The position numbers and the translations under genes are program-made. From Draconibacterium orientale (lineage in GTDB: Bacteria > Bacteroidota > Bacteroidia > Bacteroidales > Prolixibacteraceae), in NCBI RefSeq assembly GCF_000626635.1, contig NZ_CP007451.1, forward strand, positions 248,001 through 312,000: 64,000 bases of DNA. The letters run 5' to 3'. The notes below the pieces were generated by a model. The model did no database searches. It had not been told where the DNA came from and saw only the letters and a list, made by a program, of their open reading frames with translations. Positions 47,370-57,138 of this stretch are shown one piece after another. Within the stretch, counting starts at the first letter, position 1; each line of letters begins with the position of its first letter.

Positions 47370-48050
47370 ATGAACAATAAACTTATTAATTACCTTTCCG
47401 GTTACCTAACCCCACAGCGGCTGGAACTTTATGACAAAGTGTTAAACAGGCGCACCAGGCACCTCACAGTTGTTTTGGAAGACATTTACCAGAAACAAAA
47501 TGCAAGTGCAGTTTTGCGCACCTGCGATTGTTTTGGTATTCAGGATGTACATATTATTGAAGACCGGAACGAATTTCAGGTTAACCGCGAAATTGCCATG
47601 GGAGCTTCAAAATGGTTGTCGTTACATAAATACAATAACAAAGAGAATAACGCACTTGATGCAATACAAACACTAAAAAAGCAGGGTTACCGGATTGTTG
47701 CCACCACTCCGCACAATAACGATTTGGGATTACAGGATTTTGATATTGCCAAAGGAAAAACGGCGCTGGTATTCGGATCGGAACTACCGGGAATAACAGA
47801 AACCATTATGCAGGAAGCCGATGAATTTCTGAAAATTCCGATGTATGGTTTTACCGAAAGCTTTAATATCTCCGTTTCTGCTGCAATTATTCTACATCAC
47901 CTAACCATGAAAATGAGAGATAGCAAAGACCTGCACTGGCAGTTGAGTAATGATGAAAAGGATGAACTTAAAATGGAATGGATTCGAAAAACCATAAAAC
48001 GAAGCGAACTGATTGAGAAACGCTTTTGGGAAGAGAACAAAAAGAAATAA
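47370..48050 (+). CDS. TrmH-family tRNA/rRNA 2'-O-ribose methyltransferase
   Basis: A 226-residue SpoU/TrmH protein with the three trefoil-knot motifs: QNASAVLRTCDCFG, TALVFGSELPGIT and IPMYGFTESFNISVSAAIIL. An N-terminal LTPQRLELYDKVLNRRTRHLTVVLED segment resembles TrmH, which methylates G18 of tRNA. The substrate assignment is by similarity. Confidence 0.92.
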   Translation: MNNKLINYLSGYLTPQRLELYDKVLNRRTRHLTVVLEDIYQKQNASAVLRTCDCFGIQDVHIIEDRNEFQVNREIAMGASKWLSLHKYNNKENNALDAIQTLKKQGYRIVATTPHNNDLGLQDFDIAKGKTALVFGSELPGITETIMQEADEFLKIPMYGFTESFNISVSAAIILHHLTMKMRDSKDLHWQLSNDEKDELKMEWIRKTIKRSELIEKRFWEENKKK

Positions 48051-48294
48051 GCCGCTGGTTTATGACAAAGCCATATCTTACTATTTTATGACTTTTCGCG
48101 AACGAAAGCCGGCTTTAAATGACGAATTTTGATTAACGATTTCTGATTGTCGATTGCTAAGGAAACATGCATTGAGCCTTACTTCGTAATTTTGCATTGG
48201 TTAATGATCATTCAAAATTCAATTTTTCTAAAATCATTGGAGAAAAGAAAACTCCTTCCGTTCAAGTGGAAATTCCTGATCATATACATAAGAA

Positions 48295-49485
48295 CTACCC
48301 TGCCCTTTTTGATTTTTCCCAGTTAACCGATTGATGGCCTTTTACGTAACGAAGAATCCCCAAAACAGAAGCATAGTTGATCATTACAAAATAATACGGT
48401 ACGAAAAGCATTTTCATTCGCAGCTTTCTATTTTCGAAATACCACCCGAATGCCGCCATCAGGTAACACAAAACCTGCAGATACAGTGATAGAGCATAAA
48501 AATTGCCCCAATTCCAATTAACTGAACTCACTACCAGCAGCAAATTTATAATAAAAAAGAGGAATAAAACCGGCGGAGCAACAGCCCAGCGCAAAACTTT
48601 GTGCGAAAAATACTGCCAGCTCAAAATGCCATTCTTAAATGGATTGAGCAGTCCTTTTAATCGCATAATAGTTTGAATTCCCCCGGCAGCAATTCTTACT
48701 TTACGTTTTAATTCTTCTTTTACGTTTAAGGAAGCAGTTTCTTCGGCGTATGCATTTGGCGCATACGCGATTTTATAGCCGCGCCGGGCAATACGCAACG
48801 AGATAATAAAATCGTCAAGCAGAGTATCGGGTTCCACCTCCTCGAAAAGTTCGGTTCGTATGGCGAAGAGTTCACCTACTGCTCCAACTGCCGAATTCAA
48901 TTCCCAGTCTTTACGCTTTATCCACGATTCCATTTTCCAATATAGACCTTCGCCGGCACCGGCAGCAGCTTCTGTATCTTTCTGCACAATCCGTTTCTCT
49001 CCTGCCACGCAACCAACTTTCGGAATGTTAAAACATTTTACAATCTCACGTATCGATTGCTTTCCAAGAACCGTGTTCGAGTCGGAAAAGATGACAATGG
49101 GTGCTTTAACAAATTTCATTCCCCGGTTTATAGCATGCGTTTTCCCGCGTCGTTGCGGCTGATGATAAACCTCCAGTCCCTCTATCTGCTTTAACATTTC
49201 CGGGCTTCCATCGTCCGAGCCATCAGTTACCCACACATACTGTATTTTCTCTTTCGGATAATCGAGCGCAAAAGCGTTCTTCACTTTCTGATAAACGTAA
49301 TCCTTCTCATTAAATGCTGTTACGAACAAACAAATTTCGGGTTCGTAACCATTGCTTTCCGGTGAGTTTTCAGGTTGGGCCAATAGTTTTTTCACCCCCA
49401 CAAACAACCACAACAAAAGTGCATACCCGGCGTAGGTATAAAAAAGCACAACTAAACATACCCAGAATAAAACGCTTAAAATCAT
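48295..49485 (-). CDS. Membrane glycosyltransferase family 2 protein
   Basis: A 396-residue protein with an N-terminal hydrophobic segment and two or three at the C-terminus. The GT-A core has LFVTAFNEKDYVY, VTDGSDDGSPEML, QRRGKTHAINRGMK, FSDSNTVLG and LLDDFIISLRIARRG. It resembles processive beta-glycosyltransferases for exopolysaccharide or lipid-linked glycans. It overlaps the next upstream gene by 4 bp, so it is in the envelope operon. Confidence 0.88.
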   Translation of the reverse strand: MILSVLFWVCLVVLFYTYAGYALLLWLFVGVKKLLAQPENSPESNGYEPEICLFVTAFNEKDYVYQKVKNAFALDYPKEKIQYVWVTDGSDDGSPEMLKQIEGLEVYHQPQRRGKTHAINRGMKFVKAPIVIFSDSNTVLGKQSIREIVKCFNIPKVGCVAGEKRIVQKDTEAAAGAGEGLYWKMESWIKRKDWELNSAVGAVGELFAIRTELFEEVEPDTLLDDFIISLRIARRGYKIAYAPNAYAEETASLNVKEELKRKVRIAAGGIQTIMRLKGLLNPFKNGILSWQYFSHKVLRWAVAPPVLFLFFIINLLLVVSSVNWNWGNFYALSLYLQVLCYLMAAFGWYFENRKLRMKMLFVPYYFVMINYASVLGILRYVKGHQSVNWEKSKRAG

Positions 49486-50684
49486 TTAGTGTATTGTTTG
49501 TAAAATCCGATCAGCCTTTTCGATAGCACTAAATTATCAAAATTCTGTTGGATAAAAAGGCTGGCATTTCTTCCAATACGTTCAAAACAGTCACGGTCTT
49601 CAAGCAAGTTGGAAACAGCTTTAATAAACCTGGTTGCCTCGTTAGCCATTAAAATGTTTGCCCCATCGCTAACATTGATACCTTCAGCGCCGATCGAAGT
49701 TGACACGATACTTTTTCCCAGGGCCATTCCTTCAATAATTTTTATGCGCATGCCACTGCCCGAAAACAGCGGAACAATCATAATGGCTTTCGAATTCATA
49801 AATTGATAAGCATCGTTAACTTCTCCTTCAAAAAACACCCCTTCAACATTCAATTTATCGATTAGCCACCGCGGAGCATTTCTTCCGGCGATGTAAAAAC
49901 GCAAATCGGGATATTTGTTGTGAATCTTCGTCCAGCAGTTTTTAATAAACCACAAAAGGCCATCCTGGTTGGGCGCCCACTCCAGCGATCCGATGTGAAA
50001 AAGTGATGGAAATTCGAGACTGCTTGTATCCGGCACAACAACCGACGAATCGATTCCGGTTGGAGAAACCTGCTTATCTTTTATGTTTCCCAACGAATCC
50101 AGAATATTGCCATCGCGATCAGTAATCGGGACTAACAAATCGTATGAGTTTAACAATCCTGTCTCGAACCGTTTAATCCTTTTTGAAAGATTTTGCAGGT
50201 AAATCTTTTTTAGCCCTCGTGATAGTTTTGCCGCCCTTTCCCAAATCTCGAACTCAATATTATGGGCACGATAGACCAGTGTTGCATTGGAGTATTTTCG
50301 TATTAACGGAATATACGGACAAACATAAAGGCCCTCGAACTGAATAATATCAAATTGGTTTTCACTTATCAAATCAACCAGCGCCGTGCTAAAATTTTTA
50401 TTTATAAAACGAACGGCATTATATGGTTTTCGTGAAAAGAGGAGATTTGCCAATGCGGCAAAAGCATTTATTTGTGCCGGAACATCAACCAGCTTAAATG
50501 TTGCCAATTGATTTATTTCATCGGGAATTTCATCCGGATGAACATGATGTTTCAAGGTATTCATCGCCAGTACGGTTACCCGATTTCCAAGTTGCGAGAA
50601 TCCTTTTGTTAAATTCATACAGGCAATGGCCCCACCATCCCTGGCCGGAAACGGAACCTTATTTGTTACCTGCAATATGTTCAT
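49482..50684 (-). CDS. Glycosyltransferase family 4/1-type
   Basis: A 400-residue soluble GT-B enzyme: N-terminal VTNKVPFPARDGGAIACM, linker, and C-terminal PTGIDSSVV, FHIGSLEWAPNQDGLLWF, YIAGRNAP and the EGMALGKSIVSTSIGAEGI nucleotide-sugar block. It likely adds a sugar to a lipid-linked or surface glycan. Spaced 6 bp after the LptF/G-type gene and 4-bp overlap with the GT2 gene. Confidence 0.9.
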   Translation of the reverse strand: MNILQVTNKVPFPARDGGAIACMNLTKGFSQLGNRVTVLAMNTLKHHVHPDEIPDEINQLATFKLVDVPAQINAFAALANLLFSRKPYNAVRFINKNFSTALVDLISENQFDIIQFEGLYVCPYIPLIRKYSNATLVYRAHNIEFEIWERAAKLSRGLKKIYLQNLSKRIKRFETGLLNSYDLLVPITDRDGNILDSLGNIKDKQVSPTGIDSSVVVPDTSSLEFPSLFHIGSLEWAPNQDGLLWFIKNCWTKIHNKYPDLRFYIAGRNAPRWLIDKLNVEGVFFEGEVNDAYQFMNSKAIMIVPLFSGSGMRIKIIEGMALGKSIVSTSIGAEGINVSDGANILMANEATRFIKAVSNLLEDRDCFERIGRNASLFIQQNFDNLVLSKRLIGFYKQYTK

Positions 50685-50690
50685 TCGGGT

Positions 50691-52172
50691 TTAATCGTTT
50701 GATTTTCTTTTCTTGAAAAACCGTTCGAGCCCCAGGCGCGCAAAAAACTTGGTATAAGCTTCGGCCGTCATGATAGCGGAATCGGTAGCTGCTTTATACG
50801 TTAACCACACACCAATGGGCAGAAAGATATAAGACGAAAACCACATTCCGTTAAACATTGCCCAAACATCTTCGCGGGCAGTTTTTTCGCCGCTCATGGA
50901 AACTATGTAATACAAAATAAACAGAAAAATAGATACAACAACCGGCATTCCAAGTCCTCCCTTTCGGATAATTGCTCCCAAAGGTGCTCCGATAAAAAAG
51001 AAAATTAACACGGCAACCGACAGCGTAAACTTCCGATGTCGTTCCATCCGGTATTTATTCAATGTTTTCTTTTTATTATAAAGTTGCCCCTGAAACATGT
51101 TTACCTGTTGCATATTGCTTCGGGCTTTATCAAGTGCGCTTTTGGCAATATCAGCCTGCACCCATTTATCCAGGCCTGCATAAAAAGTATCAAAATTAAA
51201 TATCGTATCGGCCTCAACTTCATCAATATCGCGTTTCAACGAATCGGCTTTGGCAGTCAGATTATACATTCTCCGGGTAATTGTCGGATTTATATTAATC
51301 TGCATCATATAATTTCGAAGCCGACCGTAATAATCGTCCGTTAAACTATCATCGGCAGTCATCAACTGATCGATAGTAAGCATACGGTATTGATTTTTAA
51401 AAATGCTTTCATCGCGGCGGTTAAATTCAAAATCGCGCACTTTTACCCTTATCGTTTGTTCTTCAAAACGATTGCGCTGATAAGGATACGTTTCTTTTTT
51501 ACCCCGGCTTTGCGATTTCTGCTCCTGATACGTCACTCCGCTAAACAGATTTAGTACCATGTACTTTTTATCTTCCGTAATCCGAAGCAATCCCGAATCG
51601 GCAACCGTAACACTTTCGTTGGGCTTATTTTTTGTGTGGTCGTATATCAGCAGGTCATATAGCATTTTTGTATCGTTATCGCGCTTGCCAACTTTAATGC
51701 TGTAGCCATCCATTTCGTTGGTAAAAACCCCTTCCTGCAAAACCAGTTCGGGTCGCTGCTTTTTTACACTGTATAAAAGCGTCGAGAATTTCAGGTTTGT
51801 TTTCGGCAGAATATTATTGGAAAAATAAAAGGCGGTTCCGGTAATAAGAATTGCAATAACTATTAACGGACGCATGATTCTGAACAGCGAAATTCCGGAA
51901 GCTTTCATGGCTACCAGCTCGTAATTTTCGCCCAATGCTCCAAAAGTCATAATTGATGCCAGTAACATGGCCAATGGGAAAGCAAGGGGAAGCAAAGCGA
52001 ACGATGCATAAAACATCATTTCGCCAAGTACTTTAAAATCCAGCCCTTTACCCACCAGGTCATCAACATACTTCCACAAAAACTGCATAAGCAGAACGAA
52101 GACCACAATAAAAAAGGTCATAAAAAATGGCCCAAGAAATGATTTTATAATAAAAAGGTGCAGACGTTTCAT
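50691..52172 (-). CDS. LptF/LptG-family permease
   Basis: A 493-residue YjgP/YjgQ-type protein. An N-terminal group of membrane segments (LHLFIIKSFLGPFFMTFFIVVFVLLMQF...), a large periplasmic beta-jellyroll-like middle (MDGYSIKVGKRDNDTKM, VADSGLLRITEDKKYM) and a final helical group (AVLIFFFIGAPLGAIIRKGGLGM) are visible. It would be the membrane part of lipopolysaccharide export to the outer membrane. It heads an operon with two glycosyltransferases. A -7-like TAGTTTTG lies upstream on the minus strand. Confidence 0.92.
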   Translation of the reverse strand: MKRLHLFIIKSFLGPFFMTFFIVVFVLLMQFLWKYVDDLVGKGLDFKVLGEMMFYASFALLPLAFPLAMLLASIMTFGALGENYELVAMKASGISLFRIMRPLIVIAILITGTAFYFSNNILPKTNLKFSTLLYSVKKQRPELVLQEGVFTNEMDGYSIKVGKRDNDTKMLYDLLIYDHTKNKPNESVTVADSGLLRITEDKKYMVLNLFSGVTYQEQKSQSRGKKETYPYQRNRFEEQTIRVKVRDFEFNRRDESIFKNQYRMLTIDQLMTADDSLTDDYYGRLRNYMMQININPTITRRMYNLTAKADSLKRDIDEVEADTIFNFDTFYAGLDKWVQADIAKSALDKARSNMQQVNMFQGQLYNKKKTLNKYRMERHRKFTLSVAVLIFFFIGAPLGAIIRKGGLGMPVVVSIFLFILYYIVSMSGEKTAREDVWAMFNGMWFSSYIFLPIGVWLTYKAATDSAIMTAEAYTKFFARLGLERFFKKRKSND

Positions 52173-52293
52173 GTATTTTATTTCAATCTGGAAACGCTTA
52201 CAAAACTAAGTTATTTTAGGAATTAGTAAAGCAAAAAAGGTTAAGAAACGTTATTACTGCCGGAACACAGCTGTTAATAAACTGAAAAACGAA

Positions 52294-52674
52294 TTACGAG
52301 CCCAGCACATGTTTTAAAGCGTCTACCTGCGAATCCCATAAGCCACGGGTTTCTTCAACTTCATCTTCTTCGGCAAAATCGGTTATTAAAAGCGAAACAT
52401 CGCCGGTAAGTTCATCGCGTGTAATTTTAAATTCGAAGTACGAATCATCTTCTTCATCTATCCAGCTAAACCGTACCAAACGGTTTTCTTTGTGCAATGT
52501 CATTTCAGCAGTTTGCTCCGATCCGTCCCAAATAAAAGTATAGCGTTTTCCCCGAACGCGAACATCGTCGGCGAACCACTCAGTTAACCCGGAAGCCGTG
52601 CTTAGTCTGTTATAAAGCACCTTAGGAGAACAATTGATAATATATTCCAGATTGATTTTTACTTTACTAGTCAT
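52294..52674 (-). CDS. START-like (AHSA1-type) protein
   Basis: A protein of about 126 residues (start MTSKVKINLEYIINCSP): the LYNRLSTASGLTEWFADDV, FIWDGSEQTAEM, and GLWDSQVDALKHVLGS blocks of Bacteroidota START-like/SRPBCC proteins. Binds a hydrophobic ligand in the family fold; function unknown. An alternative start 18 bases upstream is less likely. Confidence 0.85.
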   Translation of the reverse strand: MTSKVKINLEYIINCSPKVLYNRLSTASGLTEWFADDVRVRGKRYTFIWDGSEQTAEMTLHKENRLVRFSWIDEEDDSYFEFKITRDELTGDVSLLITDFAEEDEVEETRGLWDSQVDALKHVLGS

Positions 52675-52768
52675 AAGTTTGATTTTTGGCAATATAATTA
52701 ATAAGAATGTAACTTACAACTAGTTAAAATCGCGGCAAGAAAGTTATTTCGAAAATTTTAAAAAATGA

Positions 52769-52799
52769 TTAGTGAGAATAAAAATAAACACTATATTTG
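52769..52799 (+). promoter_or_regulatory. tRNA-Met promoter
   Basis: TTAG (52769-52772), exactly 19 bases, then TATATTTG (52792-52799). The -7 box is perfect and the -33 box has one mismatch. The tRNA starts 24 bases downstream. Confidence 0.6.
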
Positions 52800-52822
52800 C
52801 ACCGCAATTTTGAAAAACAAAT

Positions 52823-52896
52823 GGCGAGGTAGCTCAGCTGGTTAGAGCGCATGATTCATAATCATGAGGTCGGCGGTTCAAGCCCGCCTCTCGCTA
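52823..52896 (+). tRNA. tRNA-Met (CAU, elongator-like)
   Basis: A 74-base cloverleaf: acceptor GGCGAGG with TCTCGCT (two G-U pairs at the ends), D arm GCTC-AGCTGGTTA-GAGC, anticodon loop TTCATAA and T arm GGCGG-TTCAAGC-CCGCC. CAU could also be a lysidine-modified tRNA-Ile; the body looks like elongator Met. It marks the left edge of the AT-rich region. Confidence 0.93.
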
Positions 52897-52904
52897 CGAA
52901 TCAA

Positions 52905-52947
52905 ACAACAAAAGACCTGTAATTTCAACTATTACAGGTCTTTTTAT
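52905..52947 (+). terminator. tRNA-Met terminator
   Basis: AAAGACCTGTAAT-TTCAACT-ATTACAGGTCTTT followed by T-rich sequence (about 52909-52943). Confidence 0.9.
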
Positions 52948-53380
52948 TTTAATGCAGTGTCTTATTCAGTGTCAAATTCAATAAATTTGTTTTTAATTAA
53001 AAACGTTTTAACCTTGTCAATATAATCACATTTAAAGATACAAATTTTCATGCAATTCTAACTCAAAAAACCGTTTAATTCAACATCCAATTTTTTCTAC
53101 CCAGAATTTTTTAAAACCTTACTTTTTCGAAACCAAATTTCATTTTCTGTAAATTTTTCACTGACCCGAATAAAAGCACTTTTCTATATACCCTCAGATT
53201 TTTTTATAAAAAATTTGGCAATCACAATATGCAAAAACTGCTTTCCCTATCTGGATTCCCAATTTTTTTTGGCAGAAATTTTTATAAAAAATTATAATAA
53301 TCAGTTATTTACGACTCTGGAAAACCAGAATTAGGCAAATACCTGTAAAACAACTGCTTGGCGCACCTACAGCACCAGAA

Positions 53381-53425
53381 GGGGGGCTGGGTGGGAATAT
53401 CGGCAGTGGGGGTTACCGTGGGGGG
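53381..53425 (+). other. Putative G-quadruplex motif
   Basis: G runs at 53381-53386, 53389-53391, 53393-53395, 53408-53412 and 53420-53425 in an otherwise AT-rich region, 60 bases upstream of the 53488 gene. Confidence 0.6.
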
Positions 53426-53487
53426 TATAATATTGAACATTATTGTCTAAACCAGTTTGCTTCAGTATTTATATTAAAGCAGAGACT

Positions 53488-53853
53488 ATGACTCCAGAGA
53501 TTAAAAAACATATTCAAAACCATGATACTCACAACACATTTGGATTTCTTCGACTTAAAGGATTCTTTATTCTTGATTATGATTGCATCATGACCAACGA
53601 TTCTCAAATAGTTAATGTACTTAGTCATTATCTACTTGTCGAATTTGAGGATGGTGGAAAAATAAAATATCGAACGGTTATGTTTTGGCATGCTTTGGTC
53701 AAGGATGGATATTTAAAAATAATTGTCTACGATATCAACAAACAGGTTATTATAACAAGACTGCACAATATCGATAAGACTAATTCTATTTGCAACTGGG
53801 TTCTGTTGGATAAGAACATCTTCAAGGATGACCGTTTAGAAAGTGACTTTTAA
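53488..53853 (+). CDS. Hypothetical protein of the mobile region
   Basis: A protein of about 121 residues starting MTPEIKKHIQNHD. No domain recognised. The central LLVEFEDGGKIKYRTVMFWHALVKDGYLKIIVYD segment looks like a small beta-rich fold. The start at 53488 is the first ATG; an earlier TTG-start frame is less likely. Codon use is AT-rich like the rest of the region. Its stop overlaps a TTTTAATTAAAA repeat. Confidence 0.5.
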   Translation: MTPEIKKHIQNHDTHNTFGFLRLKGFFILDYDCIMTNDSQIVNVLSHYLLVEFEDGGKIKYRTVMFWHALVKDGYLKIIVYDINKQVIITRLHNIDKTNSICNWVLLDKNIFKDDRLESDF

Positions 53854-53936
53854 TTAAAAATGATGCCATATCTCCATTTCATGCATTTTTAATTAAAACT
53901 ATATCAAATCACCCATCTAAACATTTTTAATTAAAA
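53848..53936. repeat. Three phased TTTTAATTAAAA palindromes
   Basis: Perfect 12-bp palindromes TTTTAATTAAAA at 53848-53859, 53887-53898 and 53925-53936 (steps 39 and 38 bp), with a fourth copy at 52991-53002. They lie between the convergent ends of the 53488 gene and the serine recombinase gene. Possible protein-binding or recombination sites. Confidence 0.7.
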
Positions 53937-53974
53937 GCATAATCAAATCGCAACCTTCATCAATCTAATAAATA

Positions 53975-54598
53975 TCACCTAATCAACTCCATAACTTTTC
54001 TAACAGTAGGTGGTGTCGCTATTGGTTTACCAGTATCATCTTTAACCATTTTTGAAATTGCGTTAGCTGTAAGTTTCCCATTTGAATTTTTAATAATATT
54101 CACAATAGGTGTGTACTTCTTTAGGAATTTTTCTGAATTTTCAGCAGTTCCTTTTTTCCTTCCGATATACACACCTTTGGCTTTCGCCAATTCAACACCT
54201 TGACGTTGACGTTCTCGAATGTTATCCCTTTCCATTTGTGCGATATTGGCTAAAAGGTCTGTGATTAGCTTGAACATCGGGTTTATTTTGCCACTATTAA
54301 AAAGTGTTAGACCGTATTCGCTGATTAATAACTGGCAACTGTGGTCTTCAAGATATTTAATGGTCTGTTGGATGTCATATGCATCTCTACCAAGTCGGTC
54401 AATTGATTTAACCTGAACAAAATTTATTTCACTTGATTCAATGGATTTAACTAATTTACTTCCACTGGGTCTTTCTTTAAATGGTATCACACCACTACAA
54501 GTATCTTTAAACACTTTGCCATTGAAATTTTTTATTTCTTGCCTTAAAGTGCTCTGTGAACCAGAACTCACACGGATGTACAATGCTTTCTTTTCCAT
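53975..54598 (-). CDS. Small serine recombinase (resolvase/invertase family)
   Basis: A protein of about 207 residues. The N-terminal catalytic domain has YIRVSSGSQS (nucleophile Ser11), the SIDRLGRDAYDIQ Arg block and AQMERDNIRERQRQGVELAKAKG, then a C-terminal HTH (LTANAISKMVKDDTG, ATPPTVRKVMEL). It would resolve or invert DNA at short sites. It lies near the left end of the AT-rich element, which suggests a role in its maintenance. Start at 54598 (MEKKALYIRVS) preferred. Confidence 0.92.
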   Translation of the reverse strand: MEKKALYIRVSSGSQSTLRQEIKNFNGKVFKDTCSGVIPFKERPSGSKLVKSIESSEINFVQVKSIDRLGRDAYDIQQTIKYLEDHSCQLLISEYGLTLFNSGKINPMFKLITDLLANIAQMERDNIRERQRQGVELAKAKGVYIGRKKGTAENSEKFLKKYTPIVNIIKNSNGKLTANAISKMVKDDTGKPIATPPTVRKVMELIR

Positions 54599-55134
54599 AA
54601 TCCAAAGATATGAAAAAAGTTTCAAAATAGAAATTATTAGGGTGGTTTTAATTTATCTATTATTTCAACGGTTTTGTTGACTTCTAGGGCACGAAAATTT
54701 ATTCATTGCAGAAAATTTTGATGTACACTCTAATTTTTTTTATTATCCATGAAAATCAATTATGATTTTAATTGTTCACTTAGTGCTAATATTTGATTAT
54801 CACGAAATTTCGCTTCACATTTCTTCAAAGAATTACAATTAGTGAAAATTGAAACCAACTACCTTGAAAATTTATAATTCCCAATAATTATTTTTTATTT
54901 TCTTGTCGATGCTCTTGATGTTGGGCATACTTGGACAATTTTACGGACAACATGCCTTAAAAACTAAGGTGTTTAGCGTTCTACTGCCCAACGGGGCTGG
55001 ATTCTGGATTCTCTAATCACCCCGGTAAACCAGCATTAATTGCATCAAAAAGTACAATAAAACGCTATTAATTACCCCCTACATATGGCTTTTTTGAAAC
55101 CTTGACAGTATCAAAATTTTCAGTATTTATTATT
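54599..55134. other. AT-rich gene-free region
   Basis: No gene is visible. It holds an imperfect palindrome around CGGGG..CCCCG (about 54991-55023) with direct CTGGATT repeats inside. Probably regulatory region between divergent recombinase and HTH genes. Confidence 0.6.
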
Positions 55135-55383
55135 ATGAAACAGCAGAGAAAATCAGAAGTAAGCACTGAAAACCAAACCAGATTAAAGGAAATTGCATCT
55201 TTTCTAAAGGAGTATCGGTTGCTCAGCCAGCTAACACAGGAAGAGATTTGTAAAATTAGTGGATTAAGCAAATCATCAGTAATTCGATTAGAGGCAGCAG
55301 AACCAACCTCATTTCTGACAATCTGTAAATATCTAACAGCAGTTCAATTACCACTTAATCAATTATTCCTAGAAATTTATTAA
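55135..55383 (+). CDS. XRE-type helix-turn-helix protein
   Basis: An 82-residue protein: KEYRLLSQLTQEEICKISGLSKSSVIRLEAA is a standard HTH, followed by an LTICKYLTAVQLPLNQLF helix. It is likely a repressor of the element. Start at 55135 (MKQQRKSEVS). Confidence 0.8.
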   Translation: MKQQRKSEVSTENQTRLKEIASFLKEYRLLSQLTQEEICKISGLSKSSVIRLEAAEPTSFLTICKYLTAVQLPLNQLFLEIY

Positions 55384-55465
55384 GCATTTATTTTTGTAGT
55401 TTTAGATTCTTAAAATTTAAAACCTTAATTGGTATTTTAAATATCTTTTTGAGCACTTTGTAGTT

Positions 55466-56272
55466 ATGAACACATTCATCGACCAATTTGTAGAAGTATT
55501 TGCCGATAATGAATATAAGGCTGATGTCCAACATTACTGCGAATTGAATGGGAAGTCTTCCTCGAAGGAATTAAAGAAATATCTTGAAAAACATTTTCGG
55601 AAATTTAAACGAGAATATCTTGGTGTCAACTCAGACAGAAAGGATGAATTATACAGCACTATGCTTGCAAGTCTTAATCGAATACTTACTGATTTCACTC
55701 CAGCGTATAAAGAAGTTATGGACTCGAATAATTCTTCGTTGAAAGAATTGTTTAATGTTAAACTGACAATTTTAAAAAGATTAAACGAATTTATTTCTTC
55801 AAATCCAACACATGCCGAACTTAGTGCAAAAGATATCGTCTACTATTTCACTGTTAAGAATGATTTTAAATATAAGTATGATATTTACCTTAATAATTTA
55901 TATTACGGACTTAAAGATGATTTAAAGTATATCAATTGTACTCCAGAACAATTTAAAATGCTGTTCAGACCAGAGGGAAAAAAAAGAATGAAAACTCCTG
56001 AGCCAATAATATGGTTGTCTGCATATAGTCACTTATTGCATTTTATAAAATGTTTAGTGGATGCAGATTTTATCCCGAACACAAAAAAACCTTCTTTCAA
56101 TATCATCGCAAGAAATCTATTCTACGAGAAAGAGGATGGCAAATATTTTAGACAGAGTGGCACTAAAAGAGATGTTAAAGACCTAACCAAGTTTCCTTAT
56201 GTCGATATCAAGAACATGGTTGTAGATAAATTGAACTTAAAGACCCGACCTTCTTCAGAATTGAAAAAATAA
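55466..56272 (+). CDS. Hypothetical protein, possibly RteC-like
   Basis: A 268-residue helical protein, no clear domain. The C-terminal PIIWLSAYSHLLHFIKCLVDADFIPNTKKPSFNIIARNLFYEKEDGKYFR part has a layout that recalls the C-terminus of RteC regulators of Bacteroides conjugative elements, but similarity is weak. It follows the HTH gene in the mobile region. Confidence 0.5.
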   Translation: MNTFIDQFVEVFADNEYKADVQHYCELNGKSSSKELKKYLEKHFRKFKREYLGVNSDRKDELYSTMLASLNRILTDFTPAYKEVMDSNNSSLKELFNVKLTILKRLNEFISSNPTHAELSAKDIVYYFTVKNDFKYKYDIYLNNLYYGLKDDLKYINCTPEQFKMLFRPEGKKRMKTPEPIIWLSAYSHLLHFIKCLVDADFIPNTKKPSFNIIARNLFYEKEDGKYFRQSGTKRDVKDLTKFPYVDIKNMVVDKLNLKTRPSSELKK

Positions 56273-56364
56273 AATTCAACATTTTTTACATTTAATTACC
56301 CGTACTTTTTCGCCTTTACGTGGCTTCATACCTGACCATTGACCCGACCATACATAAAGGTCGG

Positions 56365-56395
56365 TTGTCCTTCCATTGCCTTCCCAATATATTTG
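56365..56395 (+). promoter_or_regulatory. Probable promoter of the 56427 gene
   Basis: TTG at 56365-56367, 20 bases, then TATATTTG at 56388-56395. A short hairpin CCGACC/GGTCGG (56345-56364) just upstream could terminate the previous gene. Confidence 0.45.
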
Positions 56396-56426
56396 TTTCA
56401 TTATTAACAATTAAAATTCTAATGAC

Positions 56427-56969
56427 ATGGAAACAAAAATTTTGACGGAGCAATCATTGAAAGCAAAACAGCCAATGCCACCAGAGCACGCTGCTTACCT
56501 CGAACTAAAACTAAATCATTATATCGAAGAAACACCCAAACACTCGGGGGCATATCTTGCAAATACTCCTAAATCGTACGATTACGGCAATCTTAAAGAG
56601 CTAAAATCCTTAGCAGCTAATTATATTCTTACGAATTTTAGCCTAGAAGACCTTTGGACAATATTTTTTGACTTCAACGACTCCTCTTATACTATAGACC
56701 TGATGTCAATAAAGAAAAAGAAGAAGTTTGCAATTGACTGTATCAATGAGGAGATATTCATAGATGATAATTATCCAGAGAGGCTTAAAAGAAAGGTGTG
56801 GAATATGAGTCCTTTAGTTTTCGGACTAATTTATATCGTAGTTTGTGAATCTAAAATATTTTTGGATGAAGAAGTAAACACAGGTATTGAAGGTGCGATT
56901 AGACCCGAAAATATTAACGATTTTATAAAGACGGATATTGCATATTCATTGACTAATAATTGGATTTAA
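56427..56969 (+). CDS. Hypothetical protein of the mobile region
   Basis: A 180-residue protein, soluble, acidic, with AT-rich codon use. Segments such as YGNLKELKSLAANYILTNFSLEDLWTIFFDF suggest an all-helical N-terminal part. No family recognised. It has its own promoter. Confidence 0.55.
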   Translation: METKILTEQSLKAKQPMPPEHAAYLELKLNHYIEETPKHSGAYLANTPKSYDYGNLKELKSLAANYILTNFSLEDLWTIFFDFNDSSYTIDLMSIKKKKKFAIDCINEEIFIDDNYPERLKRKVWNMSPLVFGLIYIVVCESKIFLDEEVNTGIEGAIRPENINDFIKTDIAYSLTNNWI

Positions 56970-57138
56970 ACCCTCACAACGGATAGTTTAAGTTTTACTA
57001 TTCCACTACTGACAGTCGAAATAGCCTGAAAACAAAGGAAACTGCACTGTCGATGTAACCAATGCTGGTTACAACAATAACCAAAACAAAATATAACCAA
57101 TTGTAAAATTGATGCAAGGCATTAATAGTGGGATAGGT

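Larger units (their letters stand above)
52897..53487. other. AT-rich gene-free start of the mobile region, with a G-rich motif
   Basis: No gene is visible. Base composition becomes clearly AT-rich here. A TTTTAATTAAAA copy lies at 52991-53002. A G-rich stretch at 53381-53425 has G runs of 6, 3, 3, 5 and 6, which could form a G-quadruplex. Confidence 0.7.

Noticed and set aside
52823-52896. tRNA-Met as an integration site with a duplicated 3' end
   Set aside because: No second copy of the tRNA 3' end is in the window and no tyrosine integrase was found. It remains only a possible boundary.
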